Positions 1-8,733 of a stretch of 40,703 bases of DNA are shown one piece after another. The translations under genes were made by a program, and so were the position numbers. This DNA is from Candidatus Saganbacteria bacterium (lineage in GTDB: Bacteria; Margulisbacteria; WOR-1; XYC2-FULL-46-14). The stretch lies in contig JABMQY010000090.1 of the NCBI GenBank assembly GCA_013202975.1, forward strand, positions 1-40,703. The letters are read 5' to 3'. A model generated the notes under the pieces. The model saw only the letters and a list, made by a program, of their open reading frames with translations. It searched no databases and was not told where the DNA came from. Each line of letters opens with the position of its first letter. The first letter of the stretch is position 1.

Positions 1-151
1 CGCCAATAATCGGATTGTCGTAGCCTTGCTGTTTTTTAAATACCTCTATAATTTTATCCTGTGATCTTAATACCGGCTCGCCCATAGCATAGCCCATATT
101 GGAAAAAGACAGAAAAAGCAGTAAAATCAAAAAGCTTATTAATAGTTTCAT
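1..151 (-). CDS. secreted/exported protein with signal peptide, partial (runs off the window start)
   Basis: Reverse-strand ATG at 151 gives MKLLISFLILLLFLSFSNMGYAMGEPVLRSQDKIIEVFKKQQGYDNPIIG..., a typical signal peptide. Confidence 0.6.
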   Translation of the reverse strand, partial: MKLLISFLILLLFLSFSNMGYAMGEPVLRSQDKIIEVFKKQQGYDNPIIG

Positions 152-200
152 GGCCTAACCCTCACCTTCTCATAGTCCTTGATTAATCAAAACTATTCAT

Positions 201-221
201 CCCTCTCCCAGAGGGAGAGGG
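201..221. repeat. palindromic repeat CCCTCTCCC-AGA-GGGAGAGGG
   Basis: Perfect 9-bp arms; near-identical copy at 595-615 on the other side of the DUF559 ORF. Confidence 0.8.
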
Positions 222-232
222 AAACATTATAA

Positions 233-574
233 TTACTTTATAGATTTCTTGATTTTCCTTAAAACAATACATTCGTCTTCTTTTATATCTCGATTATTAA
301 TCCTGATTATTGTAACCCCTTTAGATTCAATAATATAATCTCTAATTTCATCATAATCCTTCTGTTTTTCGTGTACTTTACCATCTAATTCGATCACTAA
401 CTTATACTCATGACAATAAAAATCTGCTATAAAACCTTCGATAACATGTTGTCTTCTAAATTTTAGCCCTAAACATTTACTACTTCTCAAAAGCTTCCAA
501 ACTATTTTTTCAACATCAGTTTGCTCTTTCCTCAATAATCTAGCAAATTCCTTTTTCTTGTAGTACATCCGCAT
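233..574 (-). CDS. DUF559 / Vsr-like endonuclease-fold protein
   Basis: LKFRRQHVIEGFIADFYCHEYKLVIELDGKVH...DYIIESKGVTIIRINNRDI matches DUF559 (PD-(D/E)XK-like) pattern. Confidence 0.85.
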   Translation of the reverse strand: MRMYYKKKEFARLLRKEQTDVEKIVWKLLRSSKCLGLKFRRQHVIEGFIADFYCHEYKLVIELDGKVHEKQKDYDEIRDYIIESKGVTIIRINNRDIKEDECIVLRKIKKSIK

Positions 575-576
575 AA

Positions 577-1287
577 CTAAGTCGCAACGAACTTCCCTCT
601 CCCACCGGGAGAGGGAGTGAGGGTGAGGGCTTTCCCCTCCCCCAAGTCTCCCAATCGAAACTCTGAAATCCTAACCCTTTTTAATTTTAGAACATTATAA
701 CCCAGACTATTCAACATCCTCCGAATCTGACGATTCTTTCCTTCACGCAGAATAAACTGATAGGTCTTCCCTCCTATCCTCTTTACTTCAACCGGCTTTG
801 TCTTTAATCCTAAGATAGTAATCCCTTCGGCATACTGTTTTATTGCATCATTTGAGATATGTCGATCAACAGTTACTTCATATTCTTTTTCATGCTGATA
901 AACAGGAGAAGATAAGCGGTTGGCAGCAACACCATCATTTGTAAAAAGAAGTAAACCTTCTGAATCTTTATCCAGACGTCCAACGGCATGGACTCTGTCG
1001 CGAATTGATTCGGGAAGCAGCTCCTTGGCCTCCTTCTCGTCTCCATTTGGTAAATTTGTTACATAACCGACTGGTTTGTTTAATAAAACATAAAGATATT
1101 CTTTTTGTTCGGCTTTGGCTTTTGGATCTAACTCAACTATATCTTTATTCTCAACCTTAGTTCCAAGCTCGGTTACAACCTTGCCATTAACCTTAATCCA
1201 GCCCTTTTTAATATATTCCTCTGCCTTGCGGCGGGAACAGATTCCACGCTCAGAACAATATTTTTGGAGGCGGATTTTTAGTGGCAT
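577..1287 (-). CDS. rluB: 23S rRNA pseudouridine synthase, RluB/RsuA family
   Basis: S4 domain MPLKIRLQKYCSERGICSRRKAEEYIKKGWIKVNG; catalytic GRLDKDSEGLLLFTNDG; likely start is the internal ATG at 1287, not 1353. Confidence 0.85.
   Translation of the reverse strand: MPLKIRLQKYCSERGICSRRKAEEYIKKGWIKVNGKVVTELGTKVENKDIVELDPKAKAEQKEYLYVLLNKPVGYVTNLPNGDEKEAKELLPESIRDRVHAVGRLDKDSEGLLLFTNDGVAANRLSSPVYQHEKEYEVTVDRHISNDAIKQYAEGITILGLKTKPVEVKRIGGKTYQFILREGKNRQIRRMLNSLGYNVLKLKRVRISEFRLGDLGEGKALTLTPSPGGRGKFVAT
595..615. repeat. palindromic repeat CCCTCTCCC-ACC-GGGAGAGGG, followed by AGTGAGGGTGAGGG
   Basis: Second copy of the 201-221 palindrome; lies inside the 3' end of the rluB-like ORF. Confidence 0.8.
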
Positions 1288-1316
1288 ATTATTATTATAG
1301 CTAATATAATAGATAT

Positions 1317-1703
1317 ATGAAAACAATATTAGCAATAGCTCTTGGCGGATCAATCGGGGCCCTATCTCGTTACGGCCTTTCCTGGTTTATATTTAAACAT
1401 ATAAAAACCTATTTTCCGATAAGCACCTTAGCTGTTAATTTAATCGGAGCATTTCTGATCGGACTATTATGGGGGCTTTTTGAACAAATTAAAATACCTA
1501 CCAATATCAGAATATTTATTTATATTGGAATATTAGGATCATTTACAACTTTCTCAACTTTTGCCTTAGATAATTATGCCATGCTTAAAGAAGGAAAAAT
1601 CCTGGCCGCAGCCTCAAACATATTAATTACAAATATTCTGGGGATTGGATTGGTCTTTTTTGGGATGTTTGTTTCAAGTTGGCTGGCAACACTCCGTACT
1701 TGA
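1317..1703 (+). CDS. crcB: fluoride exporter CrcB/Fluc
   Basis: GGSIGALSRYGLSW...GILGSFTTFSTFALDNYAMLKEG signature. Confidence 0.93.
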   Translation: MKTILAIALGGSIGALSRYGLSWFIFKHIKTYFPISTLAVNLIGAFLIGLLWGLFEQIKIPTNIRIFIYIGILGSFTTFSTFALDNYAMLKEGKILAAASNILITNILGIGLVFFGMFVSSWLATLRT

Positions 1704-1715
1704 TTGACATTCTAT

Positions 1716-2258
1716 TCACAATTCCATCCCCTTCGCCATAAGATACCCCCTCGCCCGCTCCGTTAACTCATAACGACTAACCAGCTTCCAAAAAGAAGCA
1801 CCATGGTTCGGCTCAATAATATGCGCCATTTCGTGAATTATTACATAATCCCGCACCCATTCGGGCATTTTTGCTAAATGATGCGATATGCGGATAGTCC
1901 TCTTTTGGTGGGTGCAATTTCCATAGATACTATTTTGATTGGCCGAATACTCAATAGACTCAACTTCAATCTCACCATCAAAATACTTGTGATTCAACCT
2001 TTGAGCAACTTCAAAAAGGTTAATTTTTGAATTTAATTCCTTCTTTTGTCTCTGCTTTTCAAATCGTGCTTTAAATTTTTCAATGGTCTCTTCAAGTTTT
2101 TTTTCCGGATAACTAACCGGAGCACTGACATGCATTACATCCTGAATAACGCGGGCGCTTATTGTTTTTTTGCGGTTTTTACTTCTTTTAATTAATACTT
2201 GCACTAGTCCACTTTCAGAAACCCGGATAAAAAATAAAATCCCCTGAACCTTGCGCAA
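1716..2258 (-). CDS. YgjP-like (SprT/M48-type) metal-dependent hydrolase; true start probably downstream of 2258
   Basis: Zinc motif HEMAHIIEPNHGASFWKLV; the annotated N-terminus lies within a terminator hairpin. Confidence 0.85.
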   Translation of the reverse strand: MRKVQGILFFIRVSESGLVQVLIKRSKNRKKTISARVIQDVMHVSAPVSYPEKKLEETIEKFKARFEKQRQKKELNSKINLFEVAQRLNHKYFDGEIEVESIEYSANQNSIYGNCTHQKRTIRISHHLAKMPEWVRDYVIIHEMAHIIEPNHGASFWKLVSRYELTERARGYLMAKGMEL

Positions 2259-2281
2259 AAACGCTCAGGTTCAGGGGATCG
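2238..2281 (-). terminator. rho-independent terminator of the porin gene
   Basis: Minus strand GATCCCCTGAACCTGAGCGTTTTTGCGCAAGGTTCAGGGGATTTTATTTTTT: long stem followed by T-rich tract. Confidence 0.8.
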
Positions 2282-2293
2282 GAACGTTACAAC

Positions 2294-3217
2294 CTAGATC
2301 TTTACTCTTAACTGAAGGATTAATGTATTATTAGCAACAGAAGTGGTCTCTTCTCCAATAATGTTGTAATTAAGCATCCAGCGAGTACCATTGTCAGCTA
2401 AATACTTATTTACCCCAAGGGTTAAAGTATTAACCGCATTATTGGCAGTAGCAGTATTTGGATCATAAATCTGATACTGGACTAAAGGCTCAAGGTCATC
2501 CATCATTTTTGAAAGCTGCAGATAGGTATTACTTAGGCGGCCGGCTCCGGTCCATGAGCCACCAGCAACATATTCTGCAATCAAATCAATATCAGAAACA
2601 GCAGTCAAAAAATAAATGCCAAGATCTTTTTGTTCAATCATTGTTGCTCCAACTCTGCCATAATAGCCTGATACGCCAACCTCACCTATAACAGTATCTT
2701 TTACAATTTTTAAAGAAATGTCTTTTGCTTTATTATTGTCTGCCCCGGAACGGTTTCCATTGGTTAAGCTGACAGCAACATTGCTGTCAAGGACTTCACT
2801 CATTACCGCAAAACCAAAATCTCTATCAGCAACAATCACATTATAATGGGAAGGATATACAATAGTCTTGTATTTAGCAGAATCATATGCAAATGGAACT
2901 AAAAATTGTCCAAAACGCATTGTTTTCTCAACATTAAACTCAGTGCATTTCAACTCAGCATAAACATCAGCAAATGCCACTGCCCCACCGGCAGCTAATC
3001 CTGCAAAATCCGGCTGAATAACAAGAGAAAGATCGTCAGTAACCTCTCCTGAAAGTTTAAGCCGTGCACGGGGAACAGTCATGCTGTCATTTACTCCTGC
3101 CGCCTCGCTGTTGGTAAAACGGAACCTAAAATCACCATCAAGATCAACCGCGTACGAAGCTGAAGAGACCAGTAACAAAGAAACCAAGACCAAACCAAGA
3201 ATCTTTTTCAAAAACAT
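2294..3217 (-). CDS. outer-membrane porin-like protein (phosphate-selective porin O/P-like)
   Basis: Signal peptide MFLKKILGLVLVSLLLVSSASYA then beta-rich DGDFRFRFTNSEAAG...MTVPRARLKLSGEVTDDLSLVIQPDF. Confidence 0.7.
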   Translation of the reverse strand: MFLKKILGLVLVSLLLVSSASYAVDLDGDFRFRFTNSEAAGVNDSMTVPRARLKLSGEVTDDLSLVIQPDFAGLAAGGAVAFADVYAELKCTEFNVEKTMRFGQFLVPFAYDSAKYKTIVYPSHYNVIVADRDFGFAVMSEVLDSNVAVSLTNGNRSGADNNKAKDISLKIVKDTVIGEVGVSGYYGRVGATMIEQKDLGIYFLTAVSDIDLIAEYVAGGSWTGAGRLSNTYLQLSKMMDDLEPLVQYQIYDPNTATANNAVNTLTLGVNKYLADNGTRWMLNYNIIGEETTSVANNTLILQLRVKI

Positions 3218-3290
3218 ACCTCCTTTTAAGATATTCAATTTGTTTATTCTATCATAATTATCCATTTGTGCAAGATTTATTTATCTAGTA

Positions 3291-4673
3291 TTAAATATAA
3301 TGGTCTCTCTCTCCTTTTTCTATCCTACAAAGCCTGTCAATAATCACCTTCTTAGCCTTACCATTATTTATTTTGGTAAGAGCTTTTTGAATCGCCCTCT
3401 CCCCAACCTCCCTGGTTTTGGGAGATGAATAATCCTCTAAATACTCCTTTAGCGTTAAAAGCGCATTAGGTGTGCAATATTGGTGAATAAATCCTGGAAT
3501 TGCAAATTCCATAAAATGCTCCCCGGTCCGGCCAAGCCGATAACAAGAGGTGCAAAAGGATGGAATATAGCCATCCTCCAAAAGCCCCCTCATAACCTCA
3601 TCAAGAGAGCGGGTATCCCCTAATTTAAACTGCTGTCGATCAGCTTCCTGATCCACACCAGAGTCAGTATATCCGCCAAGCTCGATCCGGGACCCGGCAT
3701 CAATCTGCGAACAACCAAGATCTATCACCTCTTTTCTTATCTTTGGATTTTCACGTGCCGTTAAGATCATTCCGGTATATGGAACAGCTAAACGCAAAAT
3801 CGCAACCAATTTCTTAAAATCATCATCCGAAACTAAATATTTTGAATCAATCTTAATACCCTGCGCCGGCTGCAGACGGGGAAAAGAGATAGTATGCGGT
3901 CCGACATTGTATTTCTTCTCCAGGTGAATAGCATGGGCAACTAATCCCATAACCTCAAATTTCCAATCATAAAGTCCAAACAAAGCCCCAATTCCGACAT
4001 CATCAATCCCGGCCTCCTGCGCTCGATCAAGCCCATTTAATCTCCATAAATAATCCGATTTCTTTCCACGAGGATGATATTTTTTATACGTTTCCTGATG
4101 ATAGGTCTCCTGAAAAATCTGGTAAGTCCCTATTCCTGATTCTTTTACTTTTTTAAATCCTTCTACTTCAAGTGGCGGGGCATTAATGTTAACCCGGCGA
4201 ATTTCCCCCCTATCCTTTTTAGTTGCATAGGTTAGCTTTACCGTTTTAGCAATAAAATTAGCATCATATTTTGGGTCTTCGCCATAAACCAGAATCAGAC
4301 GTTTATGCCCTTTTGATTCTAATGTTTCTACTTCTTTTTTCAACTCAGGATCGGACAAGGTTCTGCGCCTAGCTTCTTTGTTCGAAGCTCGAAACGCACA
4401 ATACTGACAATCATTAGTACAGTCATTTCCAATATAAAGCGGAGCGAAAAGGACAATTCTTTTACCATAGACCATCTCTTTAAGCTTTTTAGCCCCATTG
4501 AATATTTCTTGAATTAAATCGGGATCCTCTATGTTTAAAAGAGTGGCAACTTCAGAAAGCTCAAGCCGTTTTTTTGATAGCGACTTCTCAATAATCTTCT
4601 TGACCCTTGCCTCTTGCCCCTTGGCACTATTTAATAATTCTTGGATTTTCTTCTCATCAATAAAAGATTTCAT
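3291..4673 (-). CDS. hydG: [FeFe]-hydrogenase H-cluster maturase HydG-like radical SAM
   Basis: CTNDCQYC rSAM motif; C-terminal CTSC-X22-C (CX2CX22C) counted directly, as in HydG rather than ThiH. Confidence 0.88.
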   Translation of the reverse strand: MKSFIDEKKIQELLNSAKGQEARVKKIIEKSLSKKRLELSEVATLLNIEDPDLIQEIFNGAKKLKEMVYGKRIVLFAPLYIGNDCTNDCQYCAFRASNKEARRRTLSDPELKKEVETLESKGHKRLILVYGEDPKYDANFIAKTVKLTYATKKDRGEIRRVNINAPPLEVEGFKKVKESGIGTYQIFQETYHQETYKKYHPRGKKSDYLWRLNGLDRAQEAGIDDVGIGALFGLYDWKFEVMGLVAHAIHLEKKYNVGPHTISFPRLQPAQGIKIDSKYLVSDDDFKKLVAILRLAVPYTGMILTARENPKIRKEVIDLGCSQIDAGSRIELGGYTDSGVDQEADRQQFKLGDTRSLDEVMRGLLEDGYIPSFCTSCYRLGRTGEHFMEFAIPGFIHQYCTPNALLTLKEYLEDYSSPKTREVGERAIQKALTKINNGKAKKVIIDRLCRIEKGERDHYI

Positions 4674-5974
4674 AACGCAACCCCCAAATCAGTCGGTGCC
4701 CGACCGATACTTCGAAGTAAAGTTAGAGTAGTCTCTATCTGGGACTGAATATTCTCGCTGGAATGAGCCCGATTTGGATAAATTGTGTAGTTTTTAGAAA
4801 ATTTCTCAGGGGTAACATTAAGCATCACCGAATTTGCTCCGGCCATCAAGCCAAGCTCACGCGCTTTTGGATCAAGTGTTTCAAATCCGGTTGTAACTAA
4901 AATCTTGGCATTAACCGGATCAGCTAAACGGGCAACTGCCAAAACTTTCAAGATATCTTTTGTCAGCGGAGGAGGGGTATCTGCTAATGGCGTCATAGGA
5001 TGCGGCAAAAATGGCCCAAAAGTATACATCTCGGTCTTTAGTCTTCTGGTCAATAATATATCATTTAATAGATCTTCATTGGTCTGCCCGGGAAGTCCAA
5101 CCAGGCCGCCGGTGATAATTAAATATCCTAATTTATACGCTGCTTCCAGATGAGCTAAACGAGATTTAATATCGCGTCCCGGATGAAGTTTGGAATAAAC
5201 TTCTGGATTTGAAGATTCAAAACGCATTAAAAGACCTCGAGCCCCTGCTTTGTATAATTTCCCTATTCCGTCGAGCCCAACCTCCCCAAAACTTGCAAAG
5301 ATAAGACAGGGCCATCTCTTTTTAATAGTTGAAACGATCTCACATAAATCATCAACCAAATAATGGCTATCTTCTCCGCTTTGTAAAACCAAAGCCTGAA
5401 AGCCATATTTATTAATTGCTATATCTGCCGCCTGATATATTTCTTCCTTTGTCATTCGATATCGATTAATATCCTTATTGTGAGTTGAGATTCCGCAATA
5501 GGCACAACCCTGCGAGCAGTAATTTGAGAATTCAATTATGCCGTGCACACAGCAGGAGTTTTTTAAATGTTTCTGGCGTAGAAAATTAGCAAACTTATAT
5601 AAAAGCCCCAGCTCTTTTGGATCTTTTAAATTAAGCAGATAAAGAAGCTCTTGCTCTTTTAATTGAATCCCTTCGGCCGCTTTATCGAGAATTACAGTAA
5701 GTTTGCGATCAAGGCCGCTCTCTTCTAAATCCATTTTAGATAGACGAAGGTCAACTTCCTGCAGATCAAAAAAGGTCTCTTTCCAGGTAGCAAGAATTGA
5801 TTCGGCTTCCGGCTTTGGAATTAATTTTATAACATAGCCGCCCTGAGCATAGATATAATCCCCAACGCAGAGCTCATCTATCTCATTAATAGCCTGTTTT
5901 TGTTCGCCAAAATATTCAATCCTGGCAATCTTATCCTTTATCTCTATAACTTTTCCGGGTATTGCATAGCACAT
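4670..5974 (-). CDS. hydE: HypC/HupF-HydE fusion: HypC-like N-terminus plus HydE-like radical SAM
   Basis: N-terminal MCYAIPGKVIEI HypC signature; CSQGCAYCG CxxxCxxC; HydE-like PFLPHPMTPL...ANSVMLNVTP. Confidence 0.82.
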   Translation of the reverse strand: MCYAIPGKVIEIKDKIARIEYFGEQKQAINEIDELCVGDYIYAQGGYVIKLIPKPEAESILATWKETFFDLQEVDLRLSKMDLEESGLDRKLTVILDKAAEGIQLKEQELLYLLNLKDPKELGLLYKFANFLRQKHLKNSCCVHGIIEFSNYCSQGCAYCGISTHNKDINRYRMTKEEIYQAADIAINKYGFQALVLQSGEDSHYLVDDLCEIVSTIKKRWPCLIFASFGEVGLDGIGKLYKAGARGLLMRFESSNPEVYSKLHPGRDIKSRLAHLEAAYKLGYLIITGGLVGLPGQTNEDLLNDILLTRRLKTEMYTFGPFLPHPMTPLADTPPPLTKDILKVLAVARLADPVNAKILVTTGFETLDPKARELGLMAGANSVMLNVTPEKFSKNYTIYPNRAHSSENIQSQIETTLTLLRSIGRAPTDLGVAL

Positions 5975-5976
5975 TT

Positions 5977-6219
5977 TTATTCACAATCAAAAGAAACTAA
6001 TCTTAGCTCTCTGGTCTGACTCTTCTCAATCACTACCTCAGCTCCCTCAACAATTGTTCCATTAGCATGTTCGGAAAAATAGTGGCGCAGTATATCTTCA
6101 TTTATCTCGGTAAACTCTCCCATCTTAAGATAAACCTTGCTAACCTTAGATGCCCGGTTGTCCTTTGCGTTCTTCAAAATATCTCCCAATAAATCCTTTA
6201 ACAAGTGCTGCTCGTGCAT
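5977..6219 (-). CDS. hypA: HypA-like nickel-insertion protein, short form without the zinc-finger half
   Basis: Starts MHEQHLLKDLL; only 80 aa; ends RLVSFDCE with no CxxC pairs. Confidence 0.7.
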   Translation of the reverse strand: MHEQHLLKDLLGDILKNAKDNRASKVSKVYLKMGEFTEINEDILRHYFSEHANGTIVEGAEVVIEKSQTRELRLVSFDCE

Positions 6220-6683
6220 AGCTTTATTATCTCCTTTGCTGTATTTAGAACTTCTGGACTCAACCCCTCGCCTAATTGCAAATTCCCGGGTTGAATGCCG
6301 ATAAAGTAGACCGGCGATTTTGCATCATCCTCAATCATTTTAGCAATTATTGGCAGAGGAAAAGTATGGGTACTCATGGTTGTCTCTGGAATATTTTTTC
6401 TGTCAATTATTCGAGCCTCTCCAACCACTCCCCCAAAATCCGCCGCATCTATTATGATTGTCTTTGCTGGTTTTATCCTAACGGCCTCATCAATCGCATT
6501 TTCAGGTTTTTCTCCAACATTAAGGACTTTTATTTTTGGATTTTGGATTTTGGATTTTGAAATTCGCTCCGCGATTAGCGGAGCGACCCCGTCATCATGT
6601 CGCAGAGTATTCCCCACAGTGATTATCAGTGTGGACCCCTTATCCGTGGACTTCAGCGTATTAACGACCGACGAATTTAACAT
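6198..6683 (-). CDS. hydrogenase maturation protease (HycI/HyaD family)
   Basis: IITVGNTLRHDDGVAPLIAERI; IDAADFGG; STHTFPLPIIAKMI. Confidence 0.88.
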   Translation of the reverse strand: MLNSSVVNTLKSTDKGSTLIITVGNTLRHDDGVAPLIAERISKSKIQNPKIKVLNVGEKPENAIDEAVRIKPAKTIIIDAADFGGVVGEARIIDRKNIPETTMSTHTFPLPIIAKMIEDDAKSPVYFIGIQPGNLQLGEGLSPEVLNTAKEIIKLCTSSTC

Positions 6684-7989
6684 CTAAAAAGTGGGCAGAG
6701 CATGAAATACAAGGATCATAAGCTCGAACCAGCATCTCAAGCATCAAAGTTATCTCTTCATCGGTTTTATCAAGAATTTCAGGAACCAGCTTTTTCATAT
6801 CATGTTCAATACTGTTAACATTTTGGCTGGTTGGGATAATACAATTAGCTTTTTCAATAATACCCTTTTCATTAACATCATAATCATGGAAAAGAATCCC
6901 GCGCGGAACTTCAACCGCCCCTATTCCCCTGCCGGGCTTAACCTTAATCCTATTCTGTTCGTTTAATCCAACCAGAACTGCCTCTTCTTGATTGACACCA
7001 TTCTTTTTGAATTCTTCTAGTATTCTGATGCTATCTTCAAGAGAATGAACACACTCTATTAACTGAGCGACGGTATTTAAATAAGGATTAATTATTTTAG
7101 GTTTTACTCCAAGTTGAGCAGCCAGATCTTTTGCTTTGGGATGCAGCTTGTTCGCATTCAAATTAACCCTGGCCAAAGCCCCAACCATATAAGAATCACG
7201 ATTCCATTTGGCATGCTTCGCGCTTGAATGAGGAACGATAAATTCGTTAGTTGCCTGCCTATAATCTTTCTTATTCAAACGCTTACCGTCGGTTGATCCT
7301 ATATCACCAATCAACATTGGATACTCAGCGTCATCAGAGACTAATCCGACAAATTCCGTATCTCTTTCAAACTGAGGGAATTTTAACGTAGCCGCGAGTT
7401 CTACTGTAGCAGCCATATCCGCTCTCATATCATAAAGAATCTGAAGCATTGCGTCCAAATCTTTCTCTTTTGGAAGCTTAGTAAATCCTCCGACAATTGA
7501 AGATATCGGATGTACGTGCCGTCCAACTAAGATATCACAAACATCATTGGCAGCTTTCTTCATTCGAAGGGCACGTCTTACAACATTATTATGAGTGTCA
7601 ATTAAAGGAACAAAGCTCTTTACTCCAAGTAAATCAGGAGCAACCAGAAGATAAATATGCAGAATATGAGAATCCAAATTCTCCATATGCAATAAAAACT
7701 TTCTTAATTCGGTGGTCTGCTTTGATGGCTTAAAACCAATCGCATCTTCCGCGGCCTGAATTGAGGCTAAAGTGTGTCCACAAGAACAAATTCCGCAAAT
7801 TCTGCAAGTAATGTGCTGTGCTTCAAAAATTGATCGGCCTTTTATCATTCCTTCAAAGAATCTTGGTGATTCAACAATTTGTAGCTGGCAGGTTTCCAAT
7901 TTTCCTTCTTTCACATCAACCACGATGTTGCCGTGGCCTTCAACCCTGGTTAAATATTCGACATTTACACTAACGTTTCTTTTGCTCAC
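6661..7989 (-). CDS. [NiFe] hydrogenase large (alpha) subunit, group 3-like
   Basis: RVEGHGN; RICGICSCGHTLA; C-terminal DPCISCSAH. Confidence 0.95.
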   Translation of the reverse strand: MSKRNVSVNVEYLTRVEGHGNIVVDVKEGKLETCQLQIVESPRFFEGMIKGRSIFEAQHITCRICGICSCGHTLASIQAAEDAIGFKPSKQTTELRKFLLHMENLDSHILHIYLLVAPDLLGVKSFVPLIDTHNNVVRRALRMKKAANDVCDILVGRHVHPISSIVGGFTKLPKEKDLDAMLQILYDMRADMAATVELAATLKFPQFERDTEFVGLVSDDAEYPMLIGDIGSTDGKRLNKKDYRQATNEFIVPHSSAKHAKWNRDSYMVGALARVNLNANKLHPKAKDLAAQLGVKPKIINPYLNTVAQLIECVHSLEDSIRILEEFKKNGVNQEEAVLVGLNEQNRIKVKPGRGIGAVEVPRGILFHDYDVNEKGIIEKANCIIPTSQNVNSIEHDMKKLVPEILDKTDEEITLMLEMLVRAYDPCISCSAHFLDVKFVGR

Positions 7990-8731
7990 GTTTATCTATC
8001 TCCCTGCATTTGTTGTACATATTCATTTTATTAACAATTAGATCCATTGGGACCTTATACTTTTCAATAATATCTTTGGCGCCCTTTTCATTTGGATTAG
8101 AAACCATACCCCTGCAGCCATAACAAATATTGTTATTATTTATACACCAGGAATTACAACCAGCTTTTGTAATCGGCCCCATACAGGTTACACCCTTCTG
8201 ATACATACAGACATTTTCATTTAATTTACATTCTACACAAACGGCCCTGTCCGGAACTTCATAGGGAATTCCCTGCAAGGCACATTTTAGAACCGCCACA
8301 AATTCAGGAATATAAACCGGACAGCCATTTATAAAATAATCAACTTTTACAACTTGATGAACTGCCTTGGTCTCGACACTATCAAAATATTTAAAACGAT
8401 CCCCGTATACCTCTTTGCGAATATCCTCAAGTTTGAAGTTATTCTTCATCCCGTTGACTCCGCCGATACAGGCACAGGCGCCATAAGCAATTAAGACTCC
8501 AGCTCTCTCTCTGATCTTTTTTATTCTCTCAATAGCATGCTTATCAGTAATACTGCCTTCAATAATAGCAACATCAAGCTTTTCCGGTCCCTTTTCCGAC
8601 ATTACCTCACGAAATTCAACGACATCAATAGCGCCAAGAACATCAAGCAGCATCTCTCCAAGGTTAGCTACCTGCAGCTGACATCCCTCACAACATGCGA
8701 AATCAAAAAATCCAACTTTAGGTTTTGCCAT
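7970..8731 (-). CDS. [NiFe] hydrogenase small (delta) subunit
   Basis: FACCEGCQLQV; GACACIGGVNG; NGCPVYIPEF; Fe-S ligand cysteines. Confidence 0.93.
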   Translation of the reverse strand: MAKPKVGFFDFACCEGCQLQVANLGEMLLDVLGAIDVVEFREVMSEKGPEKLDVAIIEGSITDKHAIERIKKIRERAGVLIAYGACACIGGVNGMKNNFKLEDIRKEVYGDRFKYFDSVETKAVHQVVKVDYFINGCPVYIPEFVAVLKCALQGIPYEVPDRAVCVECKLNENVCMYQKGVTCMGPITKAGCNSWCINNNNICYGCRGMVSNPNEKGAKDIIEKYKVPMDLIVNKMNMYNKCREIDKREQKKR

Positions 8732-8733
8732 AA

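Noticed and set aside
1288-1316. Fluoride riboswitch upstream of crcB
   Set aside because: Only about 29 bp separates crcB from the divergent rluB start, and no riboswitch-like fold is visible.
6570-6592. CGCTCCGCGATTAGCGGAGCG as a terminator or attenuator
   Set aside because: It lies within the protease coding sequence in the middle of a tightly overlapping operon; better explained as a repeat.
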